DNA of 64,000 nucleotides from Zerene cesonia (Eukaryota > Arthropoda > Insecta > Lepidoptera > Pieridae): the NCBI RefSeq assembly GCF_012273895.1, contig NC_052110.1:1674001-1738000 (forward strand), given 5' to 3'. This document shows positions 1 through 12,635 of this stretch, one piece after another. The translations under genes and the position numbers were made by a program. Within the stretch, counting starts at the first letter, position 1, and each line of letters opens with the position of its first letter. The notes under the pieces are model-generated. The model saw only the letters and a list, made by a program, of their open reading frames with translations, ran no database searches and was not told the origin of the DNA.

Positions 1-384
1 GTTCTGCGTTTCAACGTCTACAGCTAATAATATCAGCCGTACCCTTTCGTTTTATGGAAGACAAATGTAAACTATAAACAATCTATCATTGGCCGGGCGT
101 GTAGACTCAACAAGTCTATATAAAATTTCATAACTCTTTATATATACGCTAAATATAATGTGTTGTTTCAGACAAGCAATGTAAAGAAACTGCTCAGCTG
201 TTTTTGGACTATATAAATATAAGACCATTCTCACGCAAGATCTGGAGGTCTATACCGGTCAATATTGCTCTGCCGTTAGAGATTCTGAACATCTGCTATT
301 CGGCCATCATAGTTATAATTAATTTCACACATCTGTATGGTTAAGTAAATAAATACTTTAATTCTTAATTTAGGTAAATTACGT

Positions 385-582
385 TTTTTTCCGCGTTTTT
401 GTCCGCGATGGACTCTAGAACTACTCAAACGATTTTAATCAAATTTGCGTACCATGAGTGCATTTTTCTATTTTTTTAAAATTTATCGCACCATGTGCAG
501 TTAGATCCAACTTATAATATAGGATAGATTGTATTATTTCAATTACGGTAAATGACCCGGGCGGAGCCGGGCGTGCAGCTAG
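385..582 (+). mobile_element. Non-autonomous Helitron-like element
   Basis: The 3' end has a GC-rich hairpin (CCCGGGCGGAGCCGGGCG) followed by CTAG at 579-582. The body shares the ATCCAACTTATAATATAGGA stretch with the copy at 57.7 kb. The 5' limit is approximate. Confidence 0.6.
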
Positions 583-2625
583 CAGATGTATATCTATCTA
601 AAACAACTAAAACTAAGTACAGGAAACTAACCTTAACAAGACCTTGATCTAATTAAACCTACTAAATAAATCAATATCGCAATGAATATATCTCATCAAC
701 TATATTAAACAATTATATTAAATAAAATTTTTCCCACCTTAGACTCACTTATCCTGCTACAGAATTACAACCAACTTAAAAAAATTCTTATTATAAAATT
801 CCAAACAAATGTCTGTATTTATTTATATCGAATTATTGTATAAACAAAATTTTATGTTATGTATATAATAACGATCCTTAATGTATGTATGATGAAATTA
901 GCTTGCAATAAACAGTAAGAGTTTAAAGTGCAAACTTTGTTTTGAACCAATTCCTCAATTCGTTAATTAAAATTCAAAGTTAAATTCATCAGTCTGGCAA
1001 CAAATTTAAATTGATAATGACTAGGAGATTGATTTTCAATAGCGGTTGAAAATAAAAATGTTTTCAGTTCTGTTCTATGTTCAAGTGTTTAGAATTGTAA
1101 AATATGCTTTTTAATAACCAGTTTTGTTAAATAAGAACTTAGAGTAAATTATTATAAAATGAAATATATATATATATATATATAGCCTTTTAATAAAGCG
1201 CCGAAATATATAAATACTTAAATCAGTTAGGTATAGTAAGGGTTCTGGCCCATAGCTGTAGTCAGTAAATAAAAGTCGTTAATCTTTATCAAGTACGTAC
1301 AAAATAACTCATATACAACATTATTACAATATCCTCAAACGAAAACTTTGTGCCAAGAAGGCGCGATGAAACCGGCAAGGTAAAAACAGTATATAAAGTA
1401 GATGCTATAATGCCCTCGTAAAGTGTTAAGTGAAGGCAGAATTACGAGTTGTTTACCAGTTTCCAAAACGTCATTATTCCGCCCCATTCAATTGGAATTT
1501 CGTCTTATCTAGTATTTGAATTCCCCTTAGCGTGCCAAGATTTTATCGTATTTTAGACGATATTCATTTAATTGCAGGAACTTATATTGATATGAATATA
1601 AAGGTTCTTATGGTTACGTATATGAAGATTTGAGATTCATTTCTGACTTCTAAGCTCATAATATACTTCTCATATATTCATTAAATATCTCATATATGAA
1701 ATATGCGATAAATAAAAAAAATAATAAAAAAGAGTTTATTTTCTCACATCAGTTACATATTCAATACATATAAATAAGTGTGAAACTGATGCCTAAACTA
1801 GGTAATAAAAATTACCTGTATTTTTGGTCAAATATAAGATACATTACATAAAAAGAAATATTCGTTATGGATATCGTCATTGGCTAGTGATTCACGTTAA
1901 AATATTGTCTTTTATAAAGCAATTAACTGTATGACTATATAACAATATGAAAATTGGTAGACTTATTGATTCTCAGCATAAACGAATATATAATAAATTA
2001 TGCGAGAAATAGTGTCTGAGATAAAATACAGATGGTTATTATTAAAATTTATTGAGACAATTTGAAAAGGCGCACATATTTATTTTTGTATAAAAAATTC
2101 ATTTATAAGTAAATAACGTAACGAAGAAAACAGCAAGAATTAAAGACATTTTTTTTAACAACAAAGCTTTGTAACAAACAACTTATTGAATAGAGAATCC
2201 CCATTGTTAATCCGATGTTCAACCAATCTGTCATCGGACTTCAAACACGTCAATTATTCTTCAGTGAAGTAACATTTTCCAATTGGATTAAGTTGTTGTT
2301 AAAAAGTGTTTCTGGTATACAGTTTTACAAACGCTACGGTGATAATATCGTTACAGATCGATCGTTGAAATGGGTTAGTTGGGTTCGATTTATTTGAAAA
2401 TTTAACAAAACGAGTGTTGGACGTACGTAACTGCGATATATTCAAATTGCAAGTTGTAGAAAAGTTGTGATTAATTTGTATTTATCAAGCTTGTGTGTTG
2501 AATATATACTCGTATAGTTTTTTACAATCTTACGGCGACACATATCATAACGTCAATGGAATTGTTGAGTAACCCGGTTTAAGATGAAAAAATTCTATTC
2601 TCATATTTTATGGTTTATAAAACAA
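583..2625. other. Gene-free AT-rich stretch
   Basis: Only the AT microsatellite near 1170 stands out. No ORF, splice pattern or repeat is recognised; short open frames lack any domain. Confidence 0.6.
1164..1184. repeat. (AT)n microsatellite
   Basis: About ten AT units. Confidence 0.85.
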
Positions 2626-2825
2626 CTAGCTGCGCCCCGCGGTTTCACCCGCGTATATCCGTATCCCGTAGGAATATCGGGATAAAAAGTTGGCTTTATG
2701 TTATTACAGTTGTCCAGTTGTCTAAGTATCAAATTTCATTGCAATCGATTCTGTAGTTTTTACGTGAAAGAGCAACAAACACACACACATCCTTACAATC
2801 TTTCGAATTTATGATATTAGTAGGA
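2626..2825 (-). mobile_element. Non-autonomous Helitron-like element, near full length
   Basis: On the minus strand it starts TCCTACTAATATC and ends in a hairpin (GCGGGTGAAACCGCGGGGCG) plus CTAG (2629-2626). TC start, hairpin and CTRR end are Helitron hallmarks. It matches copies at 20.5, 39.3, 53.7 and 57.0 kb. Confidence 0.72.
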
Positions 2826-4369
2826 TATAACTAGTATGACGAAAAAGTTGTAATGACATGCGACCTCTTCTAATTTGTCGTGGAGAAATTAGTTCTTAAA
2901 CTATTTAGGAGTCCTGTATGTAGTGGACATAAATATTAAATGGGATGATGATTTTATAAGCGTTAGAATATATGAACAAGTTATCCCATAAATTATTCGC
3001 AGCAGCTCACCTAATACATTAACAAAAGCCATTCATCCAAACTCAGACGAAAGTATTGACTGTACATAATTAATCAAGCGCAACTTGGAATAACAATAGA
3101 TTCAGTTGAATTGAAGTTGTGATATTCCCAAATGGAACTAATCACTTAATGCAGGTGGAAGTTTATGTCGCTGAAATATTGTGAAGTTCGGAAAGAGGTT
3201 GCATATTGAAATTGCAGTACTATGTGAACTCGAATCGAGAAATTTGTCAGGTATATATGAGGTATGAGTGATAGTTTATGCTTTTTGATAGACGACCCAA
3301 AATCTATTGAGGTTTCTCTGAATCGCTTCGACGATATTTCCGCCTTGTAACTTGAGAACTCTGTGGGTTTTCAACCAATTGACGTATTTCTTTTTGATTT
3401 TAACTGAAAAATGGTGTCATAAATAAAACTACAAAAGAAAATAAAAGATTATTGTGTTATATACTTTAGCAACATTAAGTTAATTAGTGAAATATGACTA
3501 TGCAACTAAGTGACAAAGTATAAGTCTAATTGGTAATATATAACACTTACAGACAAAGCGATAAATAGTTTAACGTTTCTATCTATCTTTTTTTATATAT
3601 ATAAATATGTATATATATATATAGTATTTCGTTATTCTACCTACACCACGTTTTTCTTGCTACGTAAACAAATAGTACAGGTCATTCAATATAAAATTGG
3701 TTCGATAAAATCACAAAGGTTTACATACCGTGTTTGATTTTACTTCGAGAACGCAATATTTCTGAAAGCATACTTGAGATTGTAACATGCTAAAAGTGCT
3801 TGAGGAACAATATTCGATTCTTCATACCGTATCAACGTTAAAAAGATGCCAAAATATTTACATACTGAAGTATGGCACGGTATATGAGTGAGTTGAAATA
3901 ACGATGAATAGCTATAAAATTCCATTGAAAAATTAGTACCTTTAATTTCTTTGTATTAATGTGAGAAATAAATAAAACAAATAATGTTAATTATTCTTAG
4001 AGTTGTAACAATGGCTAATGTTAAATACCTACGTGCACATATATATTTAAAATAAATCTTATTCGTAGATACCAGAAACTCTAATATTGGTTTTGAATTT
4101 TAAAATATGTTTCACATACTTATTGTAAGGGTTCCGTTACTAGCAAACCAGGCCCTTTATTTAGCGATTCGACGAATTACAGTGGAGTCAAGTCGGTTCT
4201 CCACTAATGCATTGAGACTATTCCTGAAGGCCCCGGGTATGCGTAAAAGCATTCTCCTCTTCAGAAAAGGTAACGTGTGGTAGTGCGGTAATGCTTGAAG
4301 GTAAAGCGTACAAAAATGCATGCAATTGCACAGAAAAAGGAAAAACAATTTCATTTATATATTTTAATT
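2826..4369. other. Gene-free stretch, partly low-copy in appearance
   Basis: No gene seen. There is a TA-rich patch at 3593-3624. The part from 2990 to 3380 looks unlike the repeats and may be single-copy. Confidence 0.5.
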
Positions 4370-4520
4370 TCCCTTCTTCGCCCTTGTCAGTCCATTCCTT
4401 TTTGCAGGCGTCAATTTTTTCACCCGTTTCCCCGTAGCGCATTCGCGGAGGCACTACCACTGTGAATGTTCATGGGAGGTGGTCGTTTACCATCAGGCGA
4501 ATTAGATCAGTAGCCCGAAT
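4370..4520 (-). mobile_element. Metulj-like SINE, partial
   Basis: Contains TGTTCATGGGAGGTGGTCG then TTTACCATCAGGCGAATTAG, the head phrases of this family read on the minus strand. The name is from memory. Confidence 0.55.
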
Positions 4521-6537
4521 AAACATAAATAAGTAATAATTATAAATAATGGGAAAGTACAATAACACGATGACAACGCAGACGCAGCGCTTATGATCTT
4601 GCATCTAAAATTTTTTCCCCGTTGTGGGCCATCCAATTCAAGTTAAGAATCATCCGTAAAGGCATTAATCATTGAACCAAGGCGACAGTACACTTAACAA
4701 TAAGCAACGCACTTACGAGTTAAAGGAATTCTAATAACCATTCGACATCAGAATCGTTAACCAGAGCTGTAAATCCCGGATGCCGTAGTCATATAGCCCA
4801 TAACGGCCGACGGAACCGTTCCCAATTAAGCAGATTGAACGTAGCTGGCGGCGCGTCATTAAACCACGTTTAAACCACGTTTAAATAGTGAATCGGACAG
4901 TTTATTGCTTTGCCTTCGAGATGCCACTTTAGTGTCACACGTTTATTGTCTATAAACGGTGTATTTATCTATGGTTATGCAGATAAAGCTAGGCTTTGTT
5001 TATGTTGGTTATATATTATTTGTTATATAACTGTATTTGAGGTATAACCTACAAAATTTCTAAAGTAAGTTCAAAGTTTCTTATTTGAGATACACAATGA
5101 GTATTATCAGGATAGAAAGATATTGGTATGAAAATAGTTCTATTAATAGCTGGATTCAGTGCTTAGAAATACAAGCATTTAACCCAATTTTTTTTAGATT
5201 ACTAATAACTAACGTTGGTAGATATTTGTCGTATAAAAATTACGATTCAAGCGTTTCTAAATTCATCAGGTCATTGTTGAATTTAGTTATTGATGTATAA
5301 AGGAAAATAATCGTATTCAAGGGACTTCAATCATGTCCTGCTGCATTAAAATCAACCATTTAAATACATTGTTAGTTACATAGAGTCCCGAAACATGTGT
5401 CGTATAAATACTATATTTTGAATAACGTACCAAATGAATAAATAAAAAATCTAGTAAAAGACCCAATGCTTATAATACTGAAATACATTTACAAGGTATC
5501 ACAGTAAATAACACTCGATCCTCCAACAATTTGTACCCACCAATAATGTAGACTATATTCGCCTTAGCAGATCACAATAAAAAAGCACTTCGCGTGTGTG
5601 ACGGCCGTGTAGGGATTCCTGCGTACAATTTACTGCCCTTGGTTTACGCTTTGATACTCACGTCTTAGACCGGCCCTTTCTCTGTATACAGGGTGCTGTT
5701 ATGATATGATTTTAAATCTTTGTAGAAATATACTTACTTAAATATAATACAATTAAACATAAATATTATTCCTTTGCACTTAAGAAAAGGAATGTGTTTT
5801 GATGGATCAAATATTAATATTTGAATATAAGATTTTTAACGAGATTACTTCTTGTATATAAAATAAACCACGGTATTTTTAGTTTAAATTTTGAGTTAGA
5901 GTGGTCGACTATAGGATCCGTGCACTAATGTCCTAAATAGTTCAACAGTATGGCGAAGTAAAAATCAAGGAATATACTAGTAACTAGACACTTATCTGAG
6001 TGTAAATACCAAATTAGAATAAATCTACAGCAGTAAGTAAGTAGTAAGTCTGAGTTTTGTATTAAATAAAAAAAGGCTACAAAAAAACATTTATTGAACA
6101 AATTATACATCACACAAAACATGGTCCCCAGACTCCCAATATAGCTTTCTGTGTGTTTTAGGATTCTGTATTTTCCCAATATAGTACATAAAAGGTTCAA
6201 TCTGAGTTCCAAAAAATAATTATTACTTGTTCACTTATGAAATTGAAAATTCTGCAATTTTAAATTTAACCATTAACAATTGAAATCATGTGCGCGAAAA
6301 TAGTATTACAAAAAATGAACACCATTAAAAACACTGTACACAAAAAACACCCTGTTGTTGGAAGCGCGTAGTTGCTTCGCGACGGTTTCTTTTGTCCATT
6401 ATTCGTAATCCGATATTATTGGGGCACAAATTGAATTGTCATACATACTGGTCCTGCGTTTTAATGGTGTCCGCGCACGAGACTAATAATGTTTTGTTGG
6501 GAAATCATTTTGGAAAAAATAACGCGTATATTTTGAA
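4521..6537. other. Gene-free stretch
   Basis: No ORF with a recognisable domain. A 13-bp direct duplication (ACCACGTTTAA, 4862-4885) and a GC-richer patch near 5585-5690 are noted. Confidence 0.5.
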
Positions 6538-6717
6538 CTAGCTGTAACCCGCGGCGCCACTCGCTCGGTTCCCTGGCATAAAGTCTGTGTGATAATCCAG
6601 ATCTATCTCTGTGCCAAATTTCATACAGATACGACAAGCTGTTTTTGCTTGAAAGAGTAACCAGCATCCATACATCGATCCTTAGTTATAAACTTTCACG
6701 TTTGTGATATTAGTAGA
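6538..6717 (-). mobile_element. Helitron-like element, diverged subfamily
   Basis: CTAG at 6541-6538 on the minus strand with a degraded hairpin. The 5' end TTCTACTAATATCAC lies at about 6717. The interior differs from the 2.6-kb copy. Confidence 0.6.
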
Positions 6718-6721
6718 ATTA

Positions 6722-6790
6722 ATTTTTTTTTTTGTGATAATAAGCGGTGCTACCGCCCATGAAGATTTATAGAGGCGTGACTTTGTCTCA
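6722..6790 (+). mobile_element. Metulj-like SINE fragment
   Basis: Poly-T, then GTGCTACCGCCCATGAAG and TAGAGGCGTGAC. Only the head remains; it directly follows a Helitron-like copy. Confidence 0.45.
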
Positions 6791-6948
6791 CTCATTTATA
6801 ATATGCACTACACTTTTAATTAAAGTAATAACTATTGAAATTTGATTGAAAATTTTAATTGCATTTATGTATTTTTAACACGCTTTTTATTAGCTTCACT
6901 TGTATGTTTGTATGTATGTAACTCACACCCGTTTTTCTCCCACTTCCC

Positions 6949-7948
6949 NNNNNNNNNNNNNNNNNNNNNNNNNNNNNNNNNNNNNNNNNNNNNNNNNNNN
7001 NNNNNNNNNNNNNNNNNNNNNNNNNNNNNNNNNNNNNNNNNNNNNNNNNNNNNNNNNNNNNNNNNNNNNNNNNNNNNNNNNNNNNNNNNNNNNNNNNNNN
7101 NNNNNNNNNNNNNNNNNNNNNNNNNNNNNNNNNNNNNNNNNNNNNNNNNNNNNNNNNNNNNNNNNNNNNNNNNNNNNNNNNNNNNNNNNNNNNNNNNNNN
7201 NNNNNNNNNNNNNNNNNNNNNNNNNNNNNNNNNNNNNNNNNNNNNNNNNNNNNNNNNNNNNNNNNNNNNNNNNNNNNNNNNNNNNNNNNNNNNNNNNNNN
7301 NNNNNNNNNNNNNNNNNNNNNNNNNNNNNNNNNNNNNNNNNNNNNNNNNNNNNNNNNNNNNNNNNNNNNNNNNNNNNNNNNNNNNNNNNNNNNNNNNNNN
7401 NNNNNNNNNNNNNNNNNNNNNNNNNNNNNNNNNNNNNNNNNNNNNNNNNNNNNNNNNNNNNNNNNNNNNNNNNNNNNNNNNNNNNNNNNNNNNNNNNNNN
7501 NNNNNNNNNNNNNNNNNNNNNNNNNNNNNNNNNNNNNNNNNNNNNNNNNNNNNNNNNNNNNNNNNNNNNNNNNNNNNNNNNNNNNNNNNNNNNNNNNNNN
7601 NNNNNNNNNNNNNNNNNNNNNNNNNNNNNNNNNNNNNNNNNNNNNNNNNNNNNNNNNNNNNNNNNNNNNNNNNNNNNNNNNNNNNNNNNNNNNNNNNNNN
7701 NNNNNNNNNNNNNNNNNNNNNNNNNNNNNNNNNNNNNNNNNNNNNNNNNNNNNNNNNNNNNNNNNNNNNNNNNNNNNNNNNNNNNNNNNNNNNNNNNNNN
7801 NNNNNNNNNNNNNNNNNNNNNNNNNNNNNNNNNNNNNNNNNNNNNNNNNNNNNNNNNNNNNNNNNNNNNNNNNNNNNNNNNNNNNNNNNNNNNNNNNNNN
7901 NNNNNNNNNNNNNNNNNNNNNNNNNNNNNNNNNNNNNNNNNNNNNNNN
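6949..7948. other. Assembly gap, 1000 N
   Basis: A fixed-size gap of unknown true length. Retroelement sequence lies on both sides. Confidence 0.98.
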
Positions 7949-8052
7949 ATCCGCGTAACTCACATTATTGATGCAAACTCCATCAATATGACAACCAATC
8001 CTTTCATTGCTAAGTGCAACAATCAGCTCGTTGACATAGTGTGTGTGTATTG
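7949..8052 (-). pseudogene. Reverse-transcriptase fragment of a non-LTR retrotransposon, cut by the assembly gap
   Basis: Read on the minus strand, the bases next to the first N run encode YVNELIVALSNERIGCHIDG, continuing VCINNVSYAD, and stop at the gap. The end of this stretch is the start of the YADD catalytic box of reverse transcriptase (palm, motif C), and the preceding G-I-N-N spacing is typical of non-LTR elements of the jockey/RTE type. The open frame reaches back only to about 8052 or slightly further, so the element is truncated at its 5' side. On the other side of the gap, 6870-6948 carries a repeat end seen elsewhere in the window, in the position expected for the 3' part. The element is probably inactive; the gap hides the rest. 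Confidence 0.75.
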
Positions 8053-8060
8053 GTGTTAAA

Positions 8061-10497
8061 TCAAGTAATTATTACATAGCCTTTTAAGTATCAAATTTAA
8101 AATAATAGCTAAACCAAATGAACATAATTTACATAGAAGTATTAACGTAATCTCAACAGTAAATAACCAGACATACTAACATTCAAATCCAACATTCATT
8201 ACTCTAAGTGCTAAATTAGCGACAAGTTAATGTAATCATTCTATAGAGATTACTTTTGTCCACTTAATCTACAAAACAATTATTTGGCACCCCGTTATTC
8301 GGACAGCGCTGACCAACAATGGACCCTCGCAAGGACCCGTTCTTTGGCCCTTTCGTATCAAGTTGCATTATATATGCAGATTGGATTGATAGACGCAGGG
8401 CTGTTAATGGACGGTGTATTGTTATTTTAATTGATTGCAGTTGATTCTTAATTGGATTTGGAATCCATTTTCATTATGCGTTTTTATGGATTGCTCTTTT
8501 TAGTCTGAGTTTTTTTGTATATACTTGAATTCAAATAGCTAAAGTACTCAAGTGTAGCGCAATTAATGTCCTAATTTATAAAAAAAGCTGTTAATTAATG
8601 ACACATACAAGCCTAGATAAAACAGTCCTAATAATATCAACTAAAAAGAATATTTTCTTGTTTGAAACAAACCTTTAGTACCTCTCGCTAGAAAAGTCGG
8701 TGATATTTATAGCAATAATTATTTAGGCTTTTAATGATTTACAGTGTTGAATTCCCAGTGGGTAGCTAGCTATTTTTACATATTATCAAGAGTAACAGCT
8801 ACTGAATAATGTAGTTATTATTTATATAATATCTAAGAAGAATTAATACACATAACACTCAGGCGATAACGTCACATGTCAATTGACTCCCAATTGTCAG
8901 CTTAATTACATCGGATTATTATGAGCAGGTAATTAGTAACATATATTTGATCTCGTCTAATAACCGAACTATATGCTGCAGGATAATCAATTTGCTATAC
9001 CAATATACTTGAGTTATGACTTACGGCGTAATGATGTCTAGATTGTGTAGCTTGATAAATTATATCGTGATATAATCCGTAGGTATGTATGTACTATGTT
9101 ATGAGCAATAGTGTTGGTGGCTGCAGGTAACGGATTTCTTAATATCATGTAAAATATTTCACACATTTCATCATTAATATTATAAAGAGGATGCTTTTGT
9201 ATTTTGTATGTTTGTAAAGTTTTCCCGCAAAAGCCACTGGACCGATGTCAAAAATTCTTTCACCGTCAGGAAACAGCACCTTTGCTGAGTGACATAGGTT
9301 ATATATGTACCACATAGAACGTAATTGCCTTTATGATTGCATAATTTTGATCTGTTCTAAATTTTGCCTAAAATTTGTTCCTCGGCGTATTTTACAGATA
9401 TGATTCCGATTCTGCTGCTTCTAATATTTTAAATTGAATAAAGACGTATTAAATAAGTGCTGAACCGACTTTTTTTAATTAGCATCTTAAATGGATAATA
9501 AATTAAAAAAAGTGTTACCATCACAGATAAACTTAGGCGAGCATGATGAGGTCTAAAATAATCACAAGTCATATTATCAAGTATGAAAAATAGTCGATGC
9601 TTCAACGAATCAGAATATACACTCAAATAACTTTGCAATAATTTACATGACATCATTATTTGTCCTGATTAATACATAGATACAGTTCAATTTGATAACC
9701 GATTTCTTTTGGATACAGGGTGACGTTAGATTTGTCTCCAGAAAACAGTTCCTTCACATTCAATCAAATAAAGTTATATTATGAGATGTTTCTAACATTA
9801 GCTATGGCTGTGGAGCAATAAAGAATTTATGTTTAGTACTGCACAAATCGTTTCTTAAATTTTATACTTCAATAAACTATTAGTATTAAGAAAATTGTTC
9901 CACTTGCTCGTATACACAGTTAACGTAAGGAAATTATTGAATTCTGGCGATCTTAAGGATATTAAGATAAACGCAAAAAATCATTATTCTCACCGATCAT
10001 TAATTAATAACTACATGGTTTTAATTAAATTTTTTCGTTTAAAGTGGAACAAAATCGAATCTAAAGCAAAACATACACGTGAAGGTAATAAAATCGTATG
10101 TTAAAATCTAATAAGATGATAAATCGTGTAAATGTTTCTGAAATTATAATTACGTATAGCTGATGTACTATAATAAGAAGTGATATAATTTTGAAATAAT
10201 CTCAACCTATACGATATAAAGCAAACGAAATATTTTCACAGTCGCCCTATGAAAAAAATAATACAATATTTATCCATTATAAGGATTGCTGGGAGAACAA
10301 TAAATCACACACAGTAGTGACATCCGAGGTTTTGACAAATGGCCCGCAGAAACAAGAGACGGCGAATAAATGATGTGTGAAACTTATATCGGGATGATAT
10401 GAAATTTTCTAATCGTGTTTGTGGAATTCCTCTTCGGGTCTATGAAGAATAGATTGTTTTGGTATGTGTAATCGGGAAGTACTAATATATATGTCTA
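8061..10497. other. Gene-free stretch with one GC-richer island
   Basis: The island 8290-8420 (for example GGACAGCGCTGACCAAC) resists ORF and repeat assignment and may be conserved non-coding DNA. 10042-10100 is a decayed copy of the GAAGCTAATAAAAAGCG repeat end. Nothing else is seen. Confidence 0.45.
9178..9300 (+). mobile_element. Possible Helitron-like head fragment
   Basis: TATTATAAAGAGGATGC followed by TTGTATGTTTGTAAAG and CCACTGGACCGATG recalls the head of the family. No CTAG end. Confidence 0.35.
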
Positions 10498-10640
10498 CTA
10501 GCTGCACGCCGGCTCTGCCCGGGTAGTCTATTATTGTAAATAAAATGATATAAGCCTTCCCATTTAAGCTGTGTGACAAATATGATTAAAATCGGTCGAA
10601 CAGTTTAAGAGTCGATCCATATCTATTAATTATTAGTATG
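10498..10640 (-). mobile_element. Truncated Helitron-like element
   Basis: CTAG (10498-10501) beside a hairpin-like GCCGGCTCTGCCCGGG, then a short body with AAAATCGGTCGAACAG. The 5' part is lost; the far limit is approximate. Confidence 0.5.
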
Positions 10641-10989
10641 TTTATTTAGATAAAATTTTGATATATAAACTTCAAAAATTACAATTATATTAAAAACACA
10701 ACCGGTACAGGTCACTCACATTTTATAATAATCACGGTATTAAAGTACCTACCATAACATAGTATAATTCCTCTGAGTATCACCCTTTAGAAGTTTCCAT
10801 TATTAATATTAAACATCTAGAAAACATCTTCCATGTAAGGCACAGTCTCCATTTTCATGAATTTTATTTTATATTCGATTGAAGTGTTGGTTAACACGCA
10901 CGCTTTAAATAGCAGAATACACACTGTCATCTAATTCAATTATAAATTTATAAATTATTTAATGTCTAATTGTATGTAATAACCAGAAA

Positions 10990-11100
10990 AGGAATCGGTT
11001 TACGTAGGCACATCTTTTGTCTTTCTTGAATAACAAACGGCGTTTATGCGACTGTGAGCGTTGTTAAAAACCTTATAAGATTTCACATCGCAAAATATTT
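10990..11100 (+). repeat. Two-copy repeat, copy at 11.0 kb
   Basis: TTTACGTAGGCACATCTTTT, AATAACAAACGGCGTTTATG and TGTGAGCGTTGTTAAAAACC correspond block by block to 56668-56775. Family unknown. Confidence 0.55.
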
Positions 11101-11216
11101 TGTAATAGTGTTTTGTTTTCTGTAAAAATTATAAAATAAATAACATAAATTAATTCTTTATTTTGTATATCGTTGTTCACATTTTGAAGGATTCTATCAA
11201 GTTATTTTTTTTGTTA

Positions 11217-11412
11217 TCTCACCCCCGAAGTACGGCGTAAAATACAAGCATGCTTCTGTGTTTCGTTCGGTGAGTGGAGGAGCCGGATCCTCACTCTTCC
11301 CATTCCATTCCTTTATTTCCGTCGTTCATCCTTTCCTTATCCCTTAAAAGCGAGCAACGCATTAAGTCGTTTACCATCAGGCGAATCCCAAGCTCAATTG
11401 CCCGCTATTAAA
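11217..11412 (-). mobile_element. Metulj-like SINE
   Basis: Shares TGTTTCGTTCGGTGAGTGG, a pyrimidine-rich middle, and TTTACCATCAGGCGAATCCC with the copies at 14.6 and 51.6 kb. Confidence 0.58.
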
Positions 11413-11635
11413 TAAAAAAATGCTAAAGTTATTACTTTTTTTTCAGTTGTTGTGAAGAGAATGTGCATTGAAGCGTATATTCTGTTTAGTGAATGCCTAT
11501 AAATTATAATCAGTCATCACAATTAATGGTGATTTCCTATATTAACTATAACTTCATAATAACTACTTAGTCTGGCCATAAATACTGTTACACTTAATTA
11601 TAAAAAAATATTACATTTGAATTTCGAATCTGTCA

Positions 11636-12635
11636 NNNNNNNNNNNNNNNNNNNNNNNNNNNNNNNNNNNNNNNNNNNNNNNNNNNNNNNNNNNNNNNNN
11701 NNNNNNNNNNNNNNNNNNNNNNNNNNNNNNNNNNNNNNNNNNNNNNNNNNNNNNNNNNNNNNNNNNNNNNNNNNNNNNNNNNNNNNNNNNNNNNNNNNNN
11801 NNNNNNNNNNNNNNNNNNNNNNNNNNNNNNNNNNNNNNNNNNNNNNNNNNNNNNNNNNNNNNNNNNNNNNNNNNNNNNNNNNNNNNNNNNNNNNNNNNNN
11901 NNNNNNNNNNNNNNNNNNNNNNNNNNNNNNNNNNNNNNNNNNNNNNNNNNNNNNNNNNNNNNNNNNNNNNNNNNNNNNNNNNNNNNNNNNNNNNNNNNNN
12001 NNNNNNNNNNNNNNNNNNNNNNNNNNNNNNNNNNNNNNNNNNNNNNNNNNNNNNNNNNNNNNNNNNNNNNNNNNNNNNNNNNNNNNNNNNNNNNNNNNNN
12101 NNNNNNNNNNNNNNNNNNNNNNNNNNNNNNNNNNNNNNNNNNNNNNNNNNNNNNNNNNNNNNNNNNNNNNNNNNNNNNNNNNNNNNNNNNNNNNNNNNNN
12201 NNNNNNNNNNNNNNNNNNNNNNNNNNNNNNNNNNNNNNNNNNNNNNNNNNNNNNNNNNNNNNNNNNNNNNNNNNNNNNNNNNNNNNNNNNNNNNNNNNNN
12301 NNNNNNNNNNNNNNNNNNNNNNNNNNNNNNNNNNNNNNNNNNNNNNNNNNNNNNNNNNNNNNNNNNNNNNNNNNNNNNNNNNNNNNNNNNNNNNNNNNNN
12401 NNNNNNNNNNNNNNNNNNNNNNNNNNNNNNNNNNNNNNNNNNNNNNNNNNNNNNNNNNNNNNNNNNNNNNNNNNNNNNNNNNNNNNNNNNNNNNNNNNNN
12501 NNNNNNNNNNNNNNNNNNNNNNNNNNNNNNNNNNNNNNNNNNNNNNNNNNNNNNNNNNNNNNNNNNNNNNNNNNNNNNNNNNNNNNNNNNNNNNNNNNNN
12601 NNNNNNNNNNNNNNNNNNNNNNNNNNNNNNNNNNN
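11636..12635. other. Assembly gap, 1000 N
   Basis: A fixed-size gap; the flanks are AT-rich without recognisable repeat. Confidence 0.98.

Noticed and set aside
6842..8059. Long open frames across N runs (also at 11.6, 27.0 and 62.5 kb)
   Set aside because: The frames are open only because N codons are not read as stops; the real flanks are short.
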